From Streptomyces sp. SID8374 (lineage in GTDB: Bacteria > Actinomycetota > Actinomycetes > Streptomycetales > Streptomycetaceae): a DNA stretch of 64,000 nucleotides. Of this stretch, positions 18,830 to 27,120 are shown piece after piece. The stretch lies in assembly GCF_009865135.1 (NCBI RefSeq), contig NZ_WWGH01000002.1, positions 868,001 through 932,000 of the forward strand. The letters are read 5' to 3'. Made by a program: the position numbers and the translations under genes. Position 1 is the stretch's first letter, and each line of letters begins with the position of its first letter. Under the pieces are notes generated by a model that made no database searches, was not told the origin of the DNA, and saw only the letters and a list, made by a program, of their open reading frames with translations.

Positions 18830-18847
18830 TCCAGGGACACTCGACTC
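18830..18847. promoter_or_regulatory. SARP-like heptamer repeat site 2
   Basis: TCCAGGG at 18830 and TCGACTC at 18841 are 11 bp apart. The minus-strand reading GAGTCGAG is identical to the start of the site at 33070-33098. It would serve the leftward helper gene. Confidence 0.4.
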
Positions 18848-18850
18848 GGG

Positions 18851-19909
18851 CTACACGCCGACGGGCCCCGCCGTCCGTCCGGGCAGGAGGCATCCCGGCC
18901 GGAGCCGTTCGGCCGCGGCGCGCACAGCGGCGAGGTCGGCCTCGGGCGGGCCGGGCGCGGACGGCAGCAGCGGGACGGTGACGGACCGGCCGGAGCGGAC
19001 GGCCGGGTGACGGCGGGCCAGCTGGGAGAGGCCCTGGCCGGGGCCCGCCTCGACGAGGACGAGGTTCCGGCCGTCGAGGAGGGTGTCGAGGGCGGGCCAG
19101 AAGTGGACCGGGTCGACGGGCTGTCGGGACCAGAAGCCGGGCTCCTTCGCCTCGGCGGCGGTCAGCGGGCGGGCGGTGTAGCCGGACACGACGGGGATGG
19201 CCGGATCGCCGACCGGCAGGGCGGCGATCCGGTCCTCGGCGCCCTCCATGGCCGGGGCGAGCGCCGGACTGTGGAAGGCCGTGGAGGCGGCCACCGGCCG
19301 CACCACGAATCCCGCGGCCCGCAGCTCCTCGGTGGTCGCACGCAGCGGACCGGCGAGTCCGGAGAGGACGGTCTGCCGGACGGCGTTGACGGCCCCGACC
19401 ACGACCCCGCCGCCCAGGTGCGGGGCCAGCTCCTCCGGTGAGGCGGCGACCGCGACCATGCCGCCGGGCGGCGCGTCCGCGAGCCGGGTGACCCGGTCGT
19501 GGACGAGGGCGGCGGCGTCCCGCAGCGTGAAGATCCCGGTGAGGGCGGCGGCGGCCACCTCGCCGATGCTGTGGCCGAGCAGGGCGACGGGGCGGACGCC
19601 CAAGTCCAGGACGAGTCTGCCGAGGGCGTAGTCGACGGCGAAGAGCAGCGGCTGGGAGCGGGTGATGTGGTCGACGACCGCGCTGTCCCGGCTATTCAGC
19701 CAGTCCTCGCGCAGCCCGGTCGCCCGGCCGCCGAGCGGGCCGGGGGCGGCGAGCGCGGCGAGCGCCTCGTCCATGGCGTCGGTGAAGGCGGGCTCGACGC
19801 CGTGGAGCCCGGCGGCCATGCGGACGTGCTGGGAGCCCTGGCCGGGCAGCAGCAGGGCGACGGGGCGGGCGTCCGGCGGTCCGGCGGTCTGCGCCGCGCG
19901 GTCGGTCAT
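18851..19909 (-). CDS. Malonyl-/acyl-CoA acyltransferase of the polyketide synthase (DpsD/AknF-like)
   Basis: A 352-residue FabD-type acyltransferase. The N-terminal LLLPGQGSQH oxyanion loop is at about 19-28. The nucleophile is Ser114 in LLGHSIGEV, and the catalytic histidine lies in STAFHSPAL. In the daunorubicin and aclarubicin systems the equivalent protein accompanies the KASIII-like starter enzyme, and its exact role in propionyl selection is debated. Its ATG overlaps the upstream KASIII stop (ATGA). It is the last gene of the five-gene KS operon. Confidence 0.9.
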   Translation of the reverse strand: MTDRAAQTAGPPDARPVALLLPGQGSQHVRMAAGLHGVEPAFTDAMDEALAALAAPGPLGGRATGLREDWLNSRDSAVVDHITRSQPLLFAVDYALGRLVLDLGVRPVALLGHSIGEVAAAALTGIFTLRDAAALVHDRVTRLADAPPGGMVAVAASPEELAPHLGGGVVVGAVNAVRQTVLSGLAGPLRATTEELRAAGFVVRPVAASTAFHSPALAPAMEGAEDRIAALPVGDPAIPVVSGYTARPLTAAEAKEPGFWSRQPVDPVHFWPALDTLLDGRNLVLVEAGPGQGLSQLARRHPAVRSGRSVTVPLLPSAPGPPEADLAAVRAAAERLRPGCLLPGRTAGPVGV

Positions 19910-20940
19910 CGGTCCCTCCAGGTGGGCCGGGTGAGGATCTCGACGACGGCGCAGGACCAGCTGAAGCCGGCGCCGACGCCGAAGAGGAGGCAGGTGTCGC
20001 CGGGCCGGAGGGTGCCTCCGGAGGCGAGGTGGTCGAGGCCGGCGAAGGGGTCGCCGGCGCCGAGGTGGCCGACGGTGCGACTCCAGGACCAGGTGGTGCG
20101 TCCGGGGTCGATGCCGAACTTGGCGAGGTAGGCGACGTGGAGCCGGCGGTGGCCGAGATGGGGCAGTGCGAAGCGGTCGATGTCGGCGAGCCCGAGTCCG
20201 GCCTCGGCGAGCGCCTGCTTGACCACCGTCTCCTGGGCGGCGGAGACCCGGGCGACGGCCGGGGAGGTGCCGTACCGGGCGAGGAAGTCCCGCTTGTGCG
20301 CCTCCAGGTCGACGACCGGCCGGTGGCCGAGCGGGGCGGCCGCGAAGGGGTCGTCGCCGCGGTGCATGCCCTCCAAATCGGGCGCGGAGACGGTGGCGAC
20401 GGAGCGGACGCGGGCGAAGCCGGAGTGCCGGGAGACGACGAGGGCGGTACCGCCGTCGGCGTAGACCGTGCCGGGGTCGCTGCGCCAGCGGTCGAAGCCG
20501 GGCGGGCAGAATCGGTCGCCGGTGGTGAGGAGGGCGCCGGACCGTCCCGGGTCGGCGGCGAGGTAGGCCCAGGCCAGGTCGAGGGCGGCCATGCCGCCGT
20601 TGGACACCTGGCCGATCTCCATCGCCGGGCAGTGGTTCCCGACGGAGTGGTGCTGGACGTACGAGGCGGGCGCCCAGATGTCGAACCCCTGGTGGTAGAA
20701 GCCGGCATGCAGCACCAGGTCGATGTCGCCGGGACCGGCGTCGGCCCGGGCGAGCGCGGTACGGGCGGCCCGGGCCGCCATCTCGGGCCCTGCGTCGCCG
20801 GTGGAGACCGTGACCGACTCCATCCGGGTGGCGCGGGCGATGGCCGGGTCGCAGCGCCCGTCGGCGACGGCGTCGGCGATCCGTTCGGCCGGCGGCAGCC
20901 AGATCCCGGTTCCCTGGACGTACAGCTTTCCGCTGTTCAC
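19906..20940 (-). CDS. KASIII-like propionyl starter synthase (DpsC/AknE2-like)
   Basis: 344 residues with thiolase/KASIII fold. The position normally held by the catalytic cysteine is Ser113 in IGQVSNGGMAALDLA, the diagnostic feature of DpsC, which uses serine to load propionyl-CoA. A histidine is present in LPHLGHRRLHV. This predicts a propionate starter and an ethyl side chain at C-9, as in aklavinone. Start and stop overlap the neighbouring CLF and acyltransferase genes (GTGA and ATGA). Confidence 0.92.
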   Translation of the reverse strand: MNSGKLYVQGTGIWLPPAERIADAVADGRCDPAIARATRMESVTVSTGDAGPEMAARAARTALARADAGPGDIDLVLHAGFYHQGFDIWAPASYVQHHSVGNHCPAMEIGQVSNGGMAALDLAWAYLAADPGRSGALLTTGDRFCPPGFDRWRSDPGTVYADGGTALVVSRHSGFARVRSVATVSAPDLEGMHRGDDPFAAAPLGHRPVVDLEAHKRDFLARYGTSPAVARVSAAQETVVKQALAEAGLGLADIDRFALPHLGHRRLHVAYLAKFGIDPGRTTWSWSRTVGHLGAGDPFAGLDHLASGGTLRPGDTCLLFGVGAGFSWSCAVVEILTRPTWRDR

Positions 20941-22160
20941 GCGGCGGCTCCGGCGGCGACGGCGCGGTCCGCGGAGCGGACGACCAAGGCGCTGTTGAAG
21001 CCGTGGTGGCCGCGGGCGAGGACCAGGGCGGCGGTGCCGGTGACGGGGCGCGGCCGGTCCGTGACCAGGTCGAGGCCGTACGCCTCGGGCACCCGGTCGA
21101 CGCCGACGGTGGGCGGGGCGACTCCGTCGCGCAGGGCGAGCAGGGCGGTGACCACGTCGAGCGGTCCGGCGCCGGAGTAGAGACGGCCGGTGCCCGTCTT
21201 GGGCACGGTGACGGGCACGCCGCGGGGTCCGAAGACCTCGGTGAGCACGGTGGCCTCGGCGGCGTCGGCTCCGGGCAGGCCCGCGCCGTCGGCGAGGACG
21301 AGGGCGATCTCCCCGGGATCCGTACGGGCGTCGGCGAGGGCCTGCTCGACGGCCCGCCGCAGCGTCGGCGGGCGGCCGGATCCGGGGCGCGGGTCGAAGG
21401 TGGAGCCGAAGCCGGCGATCTCGCCGTAGGGGCGGCGAGATCGTTCGCGCGCGTGTCCGGCGTTCTCCAGGACGAGCATGGCGCCCCCCTCGCCGGGAAG
21501 GTGACCGCTGGCACGCCTGTCGAAGGGGCGGTACGCGGCGGTGCTGAGCCGTCCGCCGGCGAGCTGGGCGGCCATGCCGTACGGGCAGAGCGAGCAGTCC
21601 GTTCCTCCGGCGAGCATCAGCCGGGTGCCGGAGCGGATCTGGCGGCGCGCGTGGGCGATCACGTCGAGGCCGCCGGCCTGTTCGGCGACGTGGACGCCGG
21701 TGGGGCCGCTGAGGCCGTGCCGGATGGAGATCTGGCCGGTGTTGACGGCGTAGAACCAGGCGAAGGACATGTAGGCGCTGACCTTCTTGGGGGACTCCCC
21801 CCACAGGTGTTGGAGTTCGCGCTGTCCGAAGCCGAAGCCGCCGGAGGAACTGGCGGTGACGACGCCGCGTTCCAACGGGGGAATGGCGTCCAGGTCGACG
21901 GCCGCGTCGGCGACGGCCCAGTCGGCGGCGGCGAGGGCGAACTGGGTCATCCGGTCGGTCTGCGGGACGAGCCGGCTGGGCAGGTGGTCGGCCGGGTCGA
22001 AGCCGGTGACCTCGCCGGCGTGCCGGGTGGGGTAGCGGTCGGGGTCGAAGGCGCGGATGCGGCGGATGCCGGACTCGCCGCGTAGGGTGGCCGCCCAGTA
22101 GCGGTCGAGTCCGAGGCCGGTGGGGGCGACGACCCCCATGCCGGTGACGACGACGCTCAT
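20937..22160 (-). CDS. Chain length factor / KS beta (DpsB/AknC-like)
   Basis: A 407-residue ketosynthase homologue. The active-site cysteine is replaced by Gln161 (GVHVAEQAGGLDVIA), the standard CLF substitution. The rest of the thiolase fold is intact (RPFDRRASGHLPGEGGAML). It dimerises with KSalpha and sets the decaketide length. Translationally coupled on both sides. Confidence 0.94.
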   Translation of the reverse strand: MSVVVTGMGVVAPTGLGLDRYWAATLRGESGIRRIRAFDPDRYPTRHAGEVTGFDPADHLPSRLVPQTDRMTQFALAAADWAVADAAVDLDAIPPLERGVVTASSSGGFGFGQRELQHLWGESPKKVSAYMSFAWFYAVNTGQISIRHGLSGPTGVHVAEQAGGLDVIAHARRQIRSGTRLMLAGGTDCSLCPYGMAAQLAGGRLSTAAYRPFDRRASGHLPGEGGAMLVLENAGHARERSRRPYGEIAGFGSTFDPRPGSGRPPTLRRAVEQALADARTDPGEIALVLADGAGLPGADAAEATVLTEVFGPRGVPVTVPKTGTGRLYSGAGPLDVVTALLALRDGVAPPTVGVDRVPEAYGLDLVTDRPRPVTGTAALVLARGHHGFNSALVVRSADRAVAAGAAA

Positions 22161-23425
22161 GCGGTCCCCCCCTCGGGGAGGCGCAGGACCATGGCGCTCT
22201 GGAATCCTCCGAAGCCGCTGCCGACCGTGAGGGCGGTGTCCATGCGGGTCTCCCGGGCGTGCAACGGCACGTAGTCCAGGTCGAGTTCCGGGTCTGGGTC
22301 GTGGAGGTTGGCGGTGGGCGGGATGACGCTGTGGGCGAGGGCGAGGGCGGTGGCGGCGACCTCGATGGAGCCGATTGCGCCCAGGGAATGGCCGATCATC
22401 GACTTGATGGAGCTGACCGGGACGCGGGCGGCGTGGGTGCCCAGGGCGTGCTTGAGAGCGGCGGTCTCGTGCACGTCGTTCTGCCGGGTGGCGGTGCCGT
22501 GGGCGTTGACGTAGCCGAGGGCGTCGGCGGGGAGCCGGGCCTCGGCGAGGGCGTCGGTGACGGCGGCGGCCAGTTCCCGTCCGTCGGGGCGGAGTCCGGT
22601 CATGTGGTAGGCGTTGCCGTGGGAGGCGTATCCGGCGATCTCGGCGTAGACGCGGGCGCCCCTGCGGCGGGCGGCGGTCAGTTCCTCCAGGACGAGGACG
22701 GCGGCACCCTCGCCGAGGACGAAGCCGTTGCGGGTCCGGTCGAAGGGGCGGAGCGCGGTCGCCGGGTCGTCGTTGCGGGGCGAGGTGGCGCGGATGGCGT
22801 CGAAGCAGGCGACGGTGATCGGGGAGATCGGGGCGTCGGTCGCTCCGGCGATCATCACGTCGACCGCTCCCTCGCGGATGAGCGCGGCGGCGTGGCCGAT
22901 CGAGTCGAGACCGGAGGTGCAGCCGGCCGAGACGACGGTGCAAGGACCCTCGGCACCGGCGGCCCAGGCGAGTTCGGCCGCCATGGAGCTGGGCACGAAC
23001 TGGTCGTAGAGGCGGCTGCCGGCGGCGGTGTGGTCGACCAGCCACTCCTGGCCGCCGCCGCTGAGGGCGAGGTACTCCTGCTCCAGTTTCCGGGTGCACC
23101 CGACGGCACTGCCGAGGCTGACGCCGGTGCGGTGGGCCTGGTCGGGGCCGGTGGCGAGACCGCTGTCGGCGACCGCCTCCCGCAGCGCGGCGAGGGCGAA
23201 CAGGGCGGCGCGGTCGAGCTGCTCGACGGGCTCGCCGACGAGGCCGTGCTCGAGCGGGTCGAAGTCGCACTCGGCCGCGATCCGGGACCGGAAGGGGGCC
23301 GGGTCGAAGAGGCTGATGGTCCGGGTGGCCGTGCGGCCGGCGGTGACGGTGTCCCAGAACTGCTTGGTCCCGTTGCCGCCGGGGGCGATCACGCCGATGC
23401 CGGTGATGGCGACGCGCCGCGTCAT
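22157..23425 (-). CDS. Ketosynthase alpha (DpsA/AknB-like)
   Basis: A 422-residue condensing enzyme with the catalytic Cys169 (VVSAGCTSGLDSIG) and the two histidines in VNAHGTATRQND and SMIGHSLGAIGS. It is the elongating subunit of the minimal type II PKS. The ATG overlaps the stop of the small oxygenase upstream. No acyl carrier protein follows CLF here; in the daunorubicin cluster the ACP dpsG is likewise elsewhere. Confidence 0.96.
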   Translation of the reverse strand: MTRRVAITGIGVIAPGGNGTKQFWDTVTAGRTATRTISLFDPAPFRSRIAAECDFDPLEHGLVGEPVEQLDRAALFALAALREAVADSGLATGPDQAHRTGVSLGSAVGCTRKLEQEYLALSGGGQEWLVDHTAAGSRLYDQFVPSSMAAELAWAAGAEGPCTVVSAGCTSGLDSIGHAAALIREGAVDVMIAGATDAPISPITVACFDAIRATSPRNDDPATALRPFDRTRNGFVLGEGAAVLVLEELTAARRRGARVYAEIAGYASHGNAYHMTGLRPDGRELAAAVTDALAEARLPADALGYVNAHGTATRQNDVHETAALKHALGTHAARVPVSSIKSMIGHSLGAIGSIEVAATALALAHSVIPPTANLHDPDPELDLDYVPLHARETRMDTALTVGSGFGGFQSAMVLRLPEGGTA

Positions 23426-23757
23426 CGGGTCTCCGCGGTGACGCTGCGGCGCTCGACGTAGAGGTTCGAGCTGCTGGTGCTGATCCCCCGCAGGGCCTGG
23501 GCGTGCGGGACGAACCCGGCGTCGGTGACGGCGGCACGGAAGGCGGCCGGGTCGGCCCAGCGGGCGATGTTGACGTACCGGTCGGGCTCGTCCACGTGGC
23601 GGACGAGGGTGTAGCCGAGGAAGCCGGGCCGGTTCTCCAGGAACCTGGCGGTACGGGCGAAGACCTCCTCGAACTCCTCGGGGGTGGTGTGGAGGGTGAA
23701 GCTGTTGACGAACGTGGCCGGACCGCTCGTGGTGGGGCCGGGCTGCTCAGCTGACAT
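23422..23757 (-). CDS. Anthrone oxygenase, ABM family (AknX/DnrG-like)
   Basis: 111 residues of the antibiotic biosynthesis monooxygenase fold: FVNSFTLHTTPEEFEEVFARTA, then RPGFLGYTLVRH and YVNIARWADPAAFRAA. Such cofactor-free enzymes oxidise 12-deoxyaklanonic acid to the anthraquinone. ATG 23757 gives the usual short N-terminus; the in-frame extension upstream has no family similarity. It is the first gene of the KS operon, matching dnrG-dpsABCD order. Confidence 0.9.
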   Translation of the reverse strand: MSAEQPGPTTSGPATFVNSFTLHTTPEEFEEVFARTARFLENRPGFLGYTLVRHVDEPDRYVNIARWADPAAFRAAVTDAGFVPHAQALRGISTSSSNLYVERRSVTAETR

Positions 23758-23846
23758 GGCCAGCGCTCTCCTCATCGTCCGGGAGTCCGGCGGCGACTGT
23801 GCCGGAGACGGAGCTGCCACCCTCGGCGACGTGGCTCGCGGGGCCC

Positions 23847-23875
23847 TAGCGGAGGCCTAGAAGACGGCTGGATGA
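23847..23875. promoter_or_regulatory. SARP-like heptamer repeat site 3 (KS operon promoter)
   Basis: TAGCGGA, TAGAAGA and TGGATGA start at 23847, 23858 and 23869, exactly 11 bp apart. It lies 90 bases upstream of the oxygenase-KS operon and is the clearest triple repeat of the set. Confidence 0.55.
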
Positions 23876-23885
23876 CGCCCTTGCG

Positions 23886-24839
23886 TCAGCGGCCGGCACG
23901 GCCCGCGGGGAGGGCGGTGCCGAGGTCTCGGCGCCATGCCTGGTGCAGCCCGGCGGCGGCGGCCATGCCGTTCCAGCCCACCAGGTCGTCGGAGCGGTAG
24001 TGGACGATGTCGGCGCCGAGGCGGCGGGGCAGGGCGCGGCCGGCGACGACCTCGCCGAGGGCGAGGCAGCCGGGCCCGCCGGTGGCCGCGGGGGCGGCCG
24101 TCCGGTTGGCGGGGGCGAGGCGGACGCTGCGGACGGCTGGGCGGGTGGTCCGGGGCGGGCGGGCCGTGCGGGTGGTCCGGGTCTGGTCGATGAGGAGGGC
24201 GCCGGCGGTGAGCCAATCGGCGCGGACCGGCGGGTGTCCGCCGGTGGCCACGACGACATCGGACTGCCGGGCCCCGGCGTGGGGGTCGTCGGTGGCGACG
24301 ACGGTGAGGCCGGTGTGCCGGGCGGCGGCGAGGGCGAAGTCCCTGGCGCAGGCCCGGTCGCGGCCGACGACGCGGACGACGGCGAGCGAGGGGAGGGCGC
24401 GGCGCAGGACGAGGAGACAGGCCCACGCCTGCTCGCCGACGCCGAAGAGGCCGAGGGCGCGCGGGCCGGGCGGCGCGAGGTAGCGGGCGGCGAGGCCGGA
24501 GGGGACGGCGGCGCGCCAGTCGTCGAGGGCCCCGGCGTCGGCGAGTCCGAGGAGCGAGCAGTCGTCGCCGAGGACGAGTTCGACTCGGCCGTCGGCGGGG
24601 GCCGCCGGCGCGGGCGACGAGGGATCGATCCGGACGGTGGAGCAACGGCCGAGGGGTCCGGGGGAGTCCGGTCGGACGGTGAGCCGTAACCGACTGGAGG
24701 GGACGTCGACGAGGGTCTCGGCGCCGGGCTCGTGGCGGGATCCCAGGAGCAGCCGCTGGACGTCGGCGAAGCGTTCCTCGAGGAAGCTCTCGTCGTCGAA
24801 GACGTCGTCCACGTCCTGCGGGCTCAGCATGATCGGCAC
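23886..24839 (-). CDS. Ornithine cyclodeaminase/mu-crystallin-family protein
   Basis: A 317-residue protein. A Rossmann loop ALGLFGVGEQAW lies near residue 131, preceded by the family WRAAVPSGLAARYLAPPG and followed by DVVVATGGHPPVRADWL and LGEVVAGR. It departs from true ornithine cyclodeaminases. The substrate lysine region reads GPLGRCSTVRIDP, and the C-terminus is replaced by an Arg/Thr-rich stretch and HYRSDDLVGWNG. Relatives act on amino or imino acids, ketimines or as NAD(P)-binding proteins; I do not know what this one does in an anthracycline cluster. GTG 24839 is chosen because AGGAGG lies eight bases upstream. A dyad shared with drrA lies 29 bases upstream of the start. Confidence 0.75.
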   Translation of the reverse strand: MPIMLSPQDVDDVFDDESFLEERFADVQRLLLGSRHEPGAETLVDVPSSRLRLTVRPDSPGPLGRCSTVRIDPSSPAPAAPADGRVELVLGDDCSLLGLADAGALDDWRAAVPSGLAARYLAPPGPRALGLFGVGEQAWACLLVLRRALPSLAVVRVVGRDRACARDFALAAARHTGLTVVATDDPHAGARQSDVVVATGGHPPVRADWLTAGALLIDQTRTTRTARPPRTTRPAVRSVRLAPANRTAAPAATGGPGCLALGEVVAGRALPRRLGADIVHYRSDDLVGWNGMAAAAGLHQAWRRDLGTALPAGRAGR

Positions 24840-24867
24840 GGTGATGTCCTCCTGGGTCCGGCACCAT

Positions 24868-24889
24868 GGGTGCACAAACTTGAGTACCA
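24868..24889. promoter_or_regulatory. 22-bp element shared with drrA upstream region
   Basis: Matches 14939-14960 at 18 of 22 positions (GGGTGC, CAAA, TTG, GTACC blocks in register). It is centred in the 93-base gap between the PadR stop and the cyclodeaminase-like start. Confidence 0.5.
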
Positions 24890-24932
24890 CCTGATGTCCG
24901 GTCACTCCACCGGCGGGGTCGCCCGCGGTGCA

Positions 24933-25496
24933 TCAGGAGGCCGGATTCTCCCCGTACATCACGTACGCGCCCGCTTCCAGACGGTCGATCAGGCCTTGGG
25001 CCCACGCGGCCTGGCTCGCGGCGCTGTGCTCCCAGAGCCCGAGCAGCTCCCGCACATGGGCGCGGTCCGGCTGCTCGCTCGCCGTCTCGTCGACCCGTTC
25101 GGCCGCCCCGCCCTGCACGGCCGAGAGCGACGCGATCCGCTCCTTCAGCAGGCCGATCGCCTCCTCGCGGCGCAGCGACGGCAGCAGGACGATCGCCGCC
25201 CCCAGCATGCCCGGGCGGTTGTCGCCCTGCCGCAGGGCTTCACGGAGCAGACGGAGGAACTCCTCCTCGCCCGGCGGCGCCATCTCGTAGTCCACCCGGC
25301 CCGGCCAATCGGCGATGTCGGTGGAGGTCAGCAGCCCTTCCTTGGCCAGCTGACGCAGCGCGTGGTAGATCGAGCCGAACTTGATGTGGGCCCACTCGTC
25401 CGCACCCCAGGAGAGCAGCTCGGAACGGACCAGATAGCCGTGTGCCTTGCCGTGCATCTGTACGACCCCAAGTACCAGCAATCGTGTGGCTGACAT
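24933..25496 (-). CDS. PadR-family transcriptional regulator
   Basis: 187 residues. The N-terminal winged helix (MSATRLLVLGVVQMHGKAHGYLVRSELLSWG, then IKFGSIYHALRQLAKEGLL) is the PadR pattern with the GSIYHAL recognition region. The rest is a C-terminal helical dimerisation domain with many Arg, Glu and Leu residues. ATG 25496 follows GGGAG by about four bases. PadR proteins in antibiotic clusters often repress export or tailoring genes and respond to the product. The dyad before drrA and before the next gene downstream is a candidate target. It is divergent from the sugar operon at 25751. Confidence 0.86.
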   Translation of the reverse strand: MSATRLLVLGVVQMHGKAHGYLVRSELLSWGADEWAHIKFGSIYHALRQLAKEGLLTSTDIADWPGRVDYEMAPPGEEEFLRLLREALRQGDNRPGMLGAAIVLLPSLRREEAIGLLKERIASLSAVQGGAAERVDETASEQPDRAHVRELLGLWEHSAASQAAWAQGLIDRLEAGAYVMYGENPAS

Positions 25497-25648
25497 GGTC
25501 TCCCTGCTGCATGTCCGACGTGATTCCGGCGCGGGACCGGAACCGGCACTCCGCTTGTGGCCGGAGCTCGCCGACCGGAATCCACGGTAGTACATGACCT
25601 GCTGTTCTCCGGGCGGCGGGAGGGGAGAAGCGCTGCGCGAGCCCCCGG

Positions 25649-25677
25649 TCGAGTGCCCCTGCAACGACTCTCGACCG
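25649..25677. promoter_or_regulatory. SARP-like heptamer repeat site 4 (sugar operon promoter)
   Basis: TCGAGTG, TGCAACG and TCGACCG start at 25649, 25660 and 25671 with 11-bp spacing, 74 bases upstream of the glycosyltransferase start. TCGAG is the core reported for DnrI-type activators. An 8-bp inverted repeat (CGGTCGAG with CTCGACCG) overlaps it. Confidence 0.5.
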
Positions 25678-25750
25678 CCGTACGAGGAAGCGGCCCGAGG
25701 GTGGTGCGGACGTTGGACACAGACAGCTCATCGCCGGAACAGGGGTAGGG

Positions 25751-27043
25751 ATGCGGGTACTCTTCACCACCTTCGCCGCCAAGTCGCACATGCACGCGCA
25801 GGTGTCGCTGGCCTGGGCCCTGCGGGCCGCGGGACACGACATCCGGATCGCGAGCCATCCCGATCTCGCCGAGGAGATCACCAAGACCGGGCTGACCGCC
25901 GTCGGCGTCGGCGAGGAGCTCCACCTCGACGAGCAGATGCAGGAGACCCAGGAGAACATCGGGCAGGACGTCGACCAGCTGGAGAGCCAGGCGCAGGTCG
26001 GACTCGATATGAGCGAGACCCGCCCGGAACGCCTCACCTGGGACTACACGCTCGGCGTCTTCACCGCCATGACCTCCGTGGTCTTCCAGAACTGCTGCTC
26101 CGACCGGATGGTCGACGAGCTGGTCGAGCACTGCCGCTCCTGGAAGCCCGACCTCGTCCTCTGGGACACCATGACCTTCGCGGGCGCCATCGCCGCCATC
26201 GCCACCGGCACCGCCCACGGCCGGGTCCTCTTCGGCATGGACCTGGCCGGCAACATGCGCCAGACCTTCCTGGAACAGCTCGCCTCCCGCCCGCCGGAGC
26301 AGCGGGACGACCCGCTCCGCGAATGGCTCACCTGGAGCCTGGAGCGGCACGGTGCCTCCTTCGAGGAGGCCGCGGTCACCGGCGACTTCACCGTCTGCCC
26401 TATGCCCCAGTCGATGCGCCTTCTCGTCGACCTGGACTACGTGCCGATGCGGTACGTGCCGTACAACGGCCAGTCGACGGTGCCGCAGTGGCTCCAGGAA
26501 CCGCCGAAGCGCGGCCGCCGGGTCTGCCTCACCCTCGGCGTCGCCCACCGCGAGGTCCTCGGCGCCGACCGGGCCTCCATCGGCGACCTGCTGGAGGCGG
26601 TTGCCGGGCTCGACGACGTCGAGGTCGTCGCCACCCTCAACGAGAACCAGCTCAAGGACCTCGACACCGTCCCCGACAACGTCCGGGCCGTCGACTTCGT
26701 GCCGCTCGACGCCCTCCTGCCGAGCTGCGACGCGGTCATCCACCACGGTGGCGCCGGCAGCTTCGGCACCGCGATGATCCACGGCGTCCCGCAGCTCATC
26801 GTCGTCGACGGCGTCTGGGACACCATCAACAAGGCCCGCCACCTCGACGCCCACGGCACCGGCCTCTACGTGCCGGGCAAGCTCAGCGCCAAAGGGCTGC
26901 GCGAGCTGCTTGTCCGGCTCCTGGAGGAGCCGGAGTTCAAGCGCAACGCCATGGCGCTCCGGCGCGAGGCGCTCGCCGCCCCGGCACCGGCCCAGGTCGT
27001 TCCCACGCTGGAGCGCCTCGCCGTCGAACACCGCCGCCGGTGA
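25751..27043 (+). CDS. Anthracycline glycosyltransferase (third copy, AknK/AknS-like, no helper)
   Basis: A 430-residue GT-B enzyme. The N-terminus MRVLFTTFAAKSHMHAQVSL, the mid-domain RYVPYNGQSTVPQWL and the sugar-nucleotide motif HHGGAGSFGTA followed by PQLIVVDGVWDTINKA are as in the other two transferases. Unlike them it has no P450-like partner next to it. In the aclarubicin system AknK extends the sugar chain without a helper, so chain extension is a reasonable guess. It is first in an operon with the epimerase, 4-ketoreductase and 2,3-dehydratase. Confidence 0.85.
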   Translation: MRVLFTTFAAKSHMHAQVSLAWALRAAGHDIRIASHPDLAEEITKTGLTAVGVGEELHLDEQMQETQENIGQDVDQLESQAQVGLDMSETRPERLTWDYTLGVFTAMTSVVFQNCCSDRMVDELVEHCRSWKPDLVLWDTMTFAGAIAAIATGTAHGRVLFGMDLAGNMRQTFLEQLASRPPEQRDDPLREWLTWSLERHGASFEEAAVTGDFTVCPMPQSMRLLVDLDYVPMRYVPYNGQSTVPQWLQEPPKRGRRVCLTLGVAHREVLGADRASIGDLLEAVAGLDDVEVVATLNENQLKDLDTVPDNVRAVDFVPLDALLPSCDAVIHHGGAGSFGTAMIHGVPQLIVVDGVWDTINKARHLDAHGTGLYVPGKLSAKGLRELLVRLLEEPEFKRNAMALRREALAAPAPAQVVPTLERLAVEHRRR

Positions 27044-27120
27044 CCGGCCCGGCCGCACACCCCGCGGCGACCCCGCAGCCCAGGACGTATCCGACAACCC
27101 CCCGGACGGTGAACCGAACG

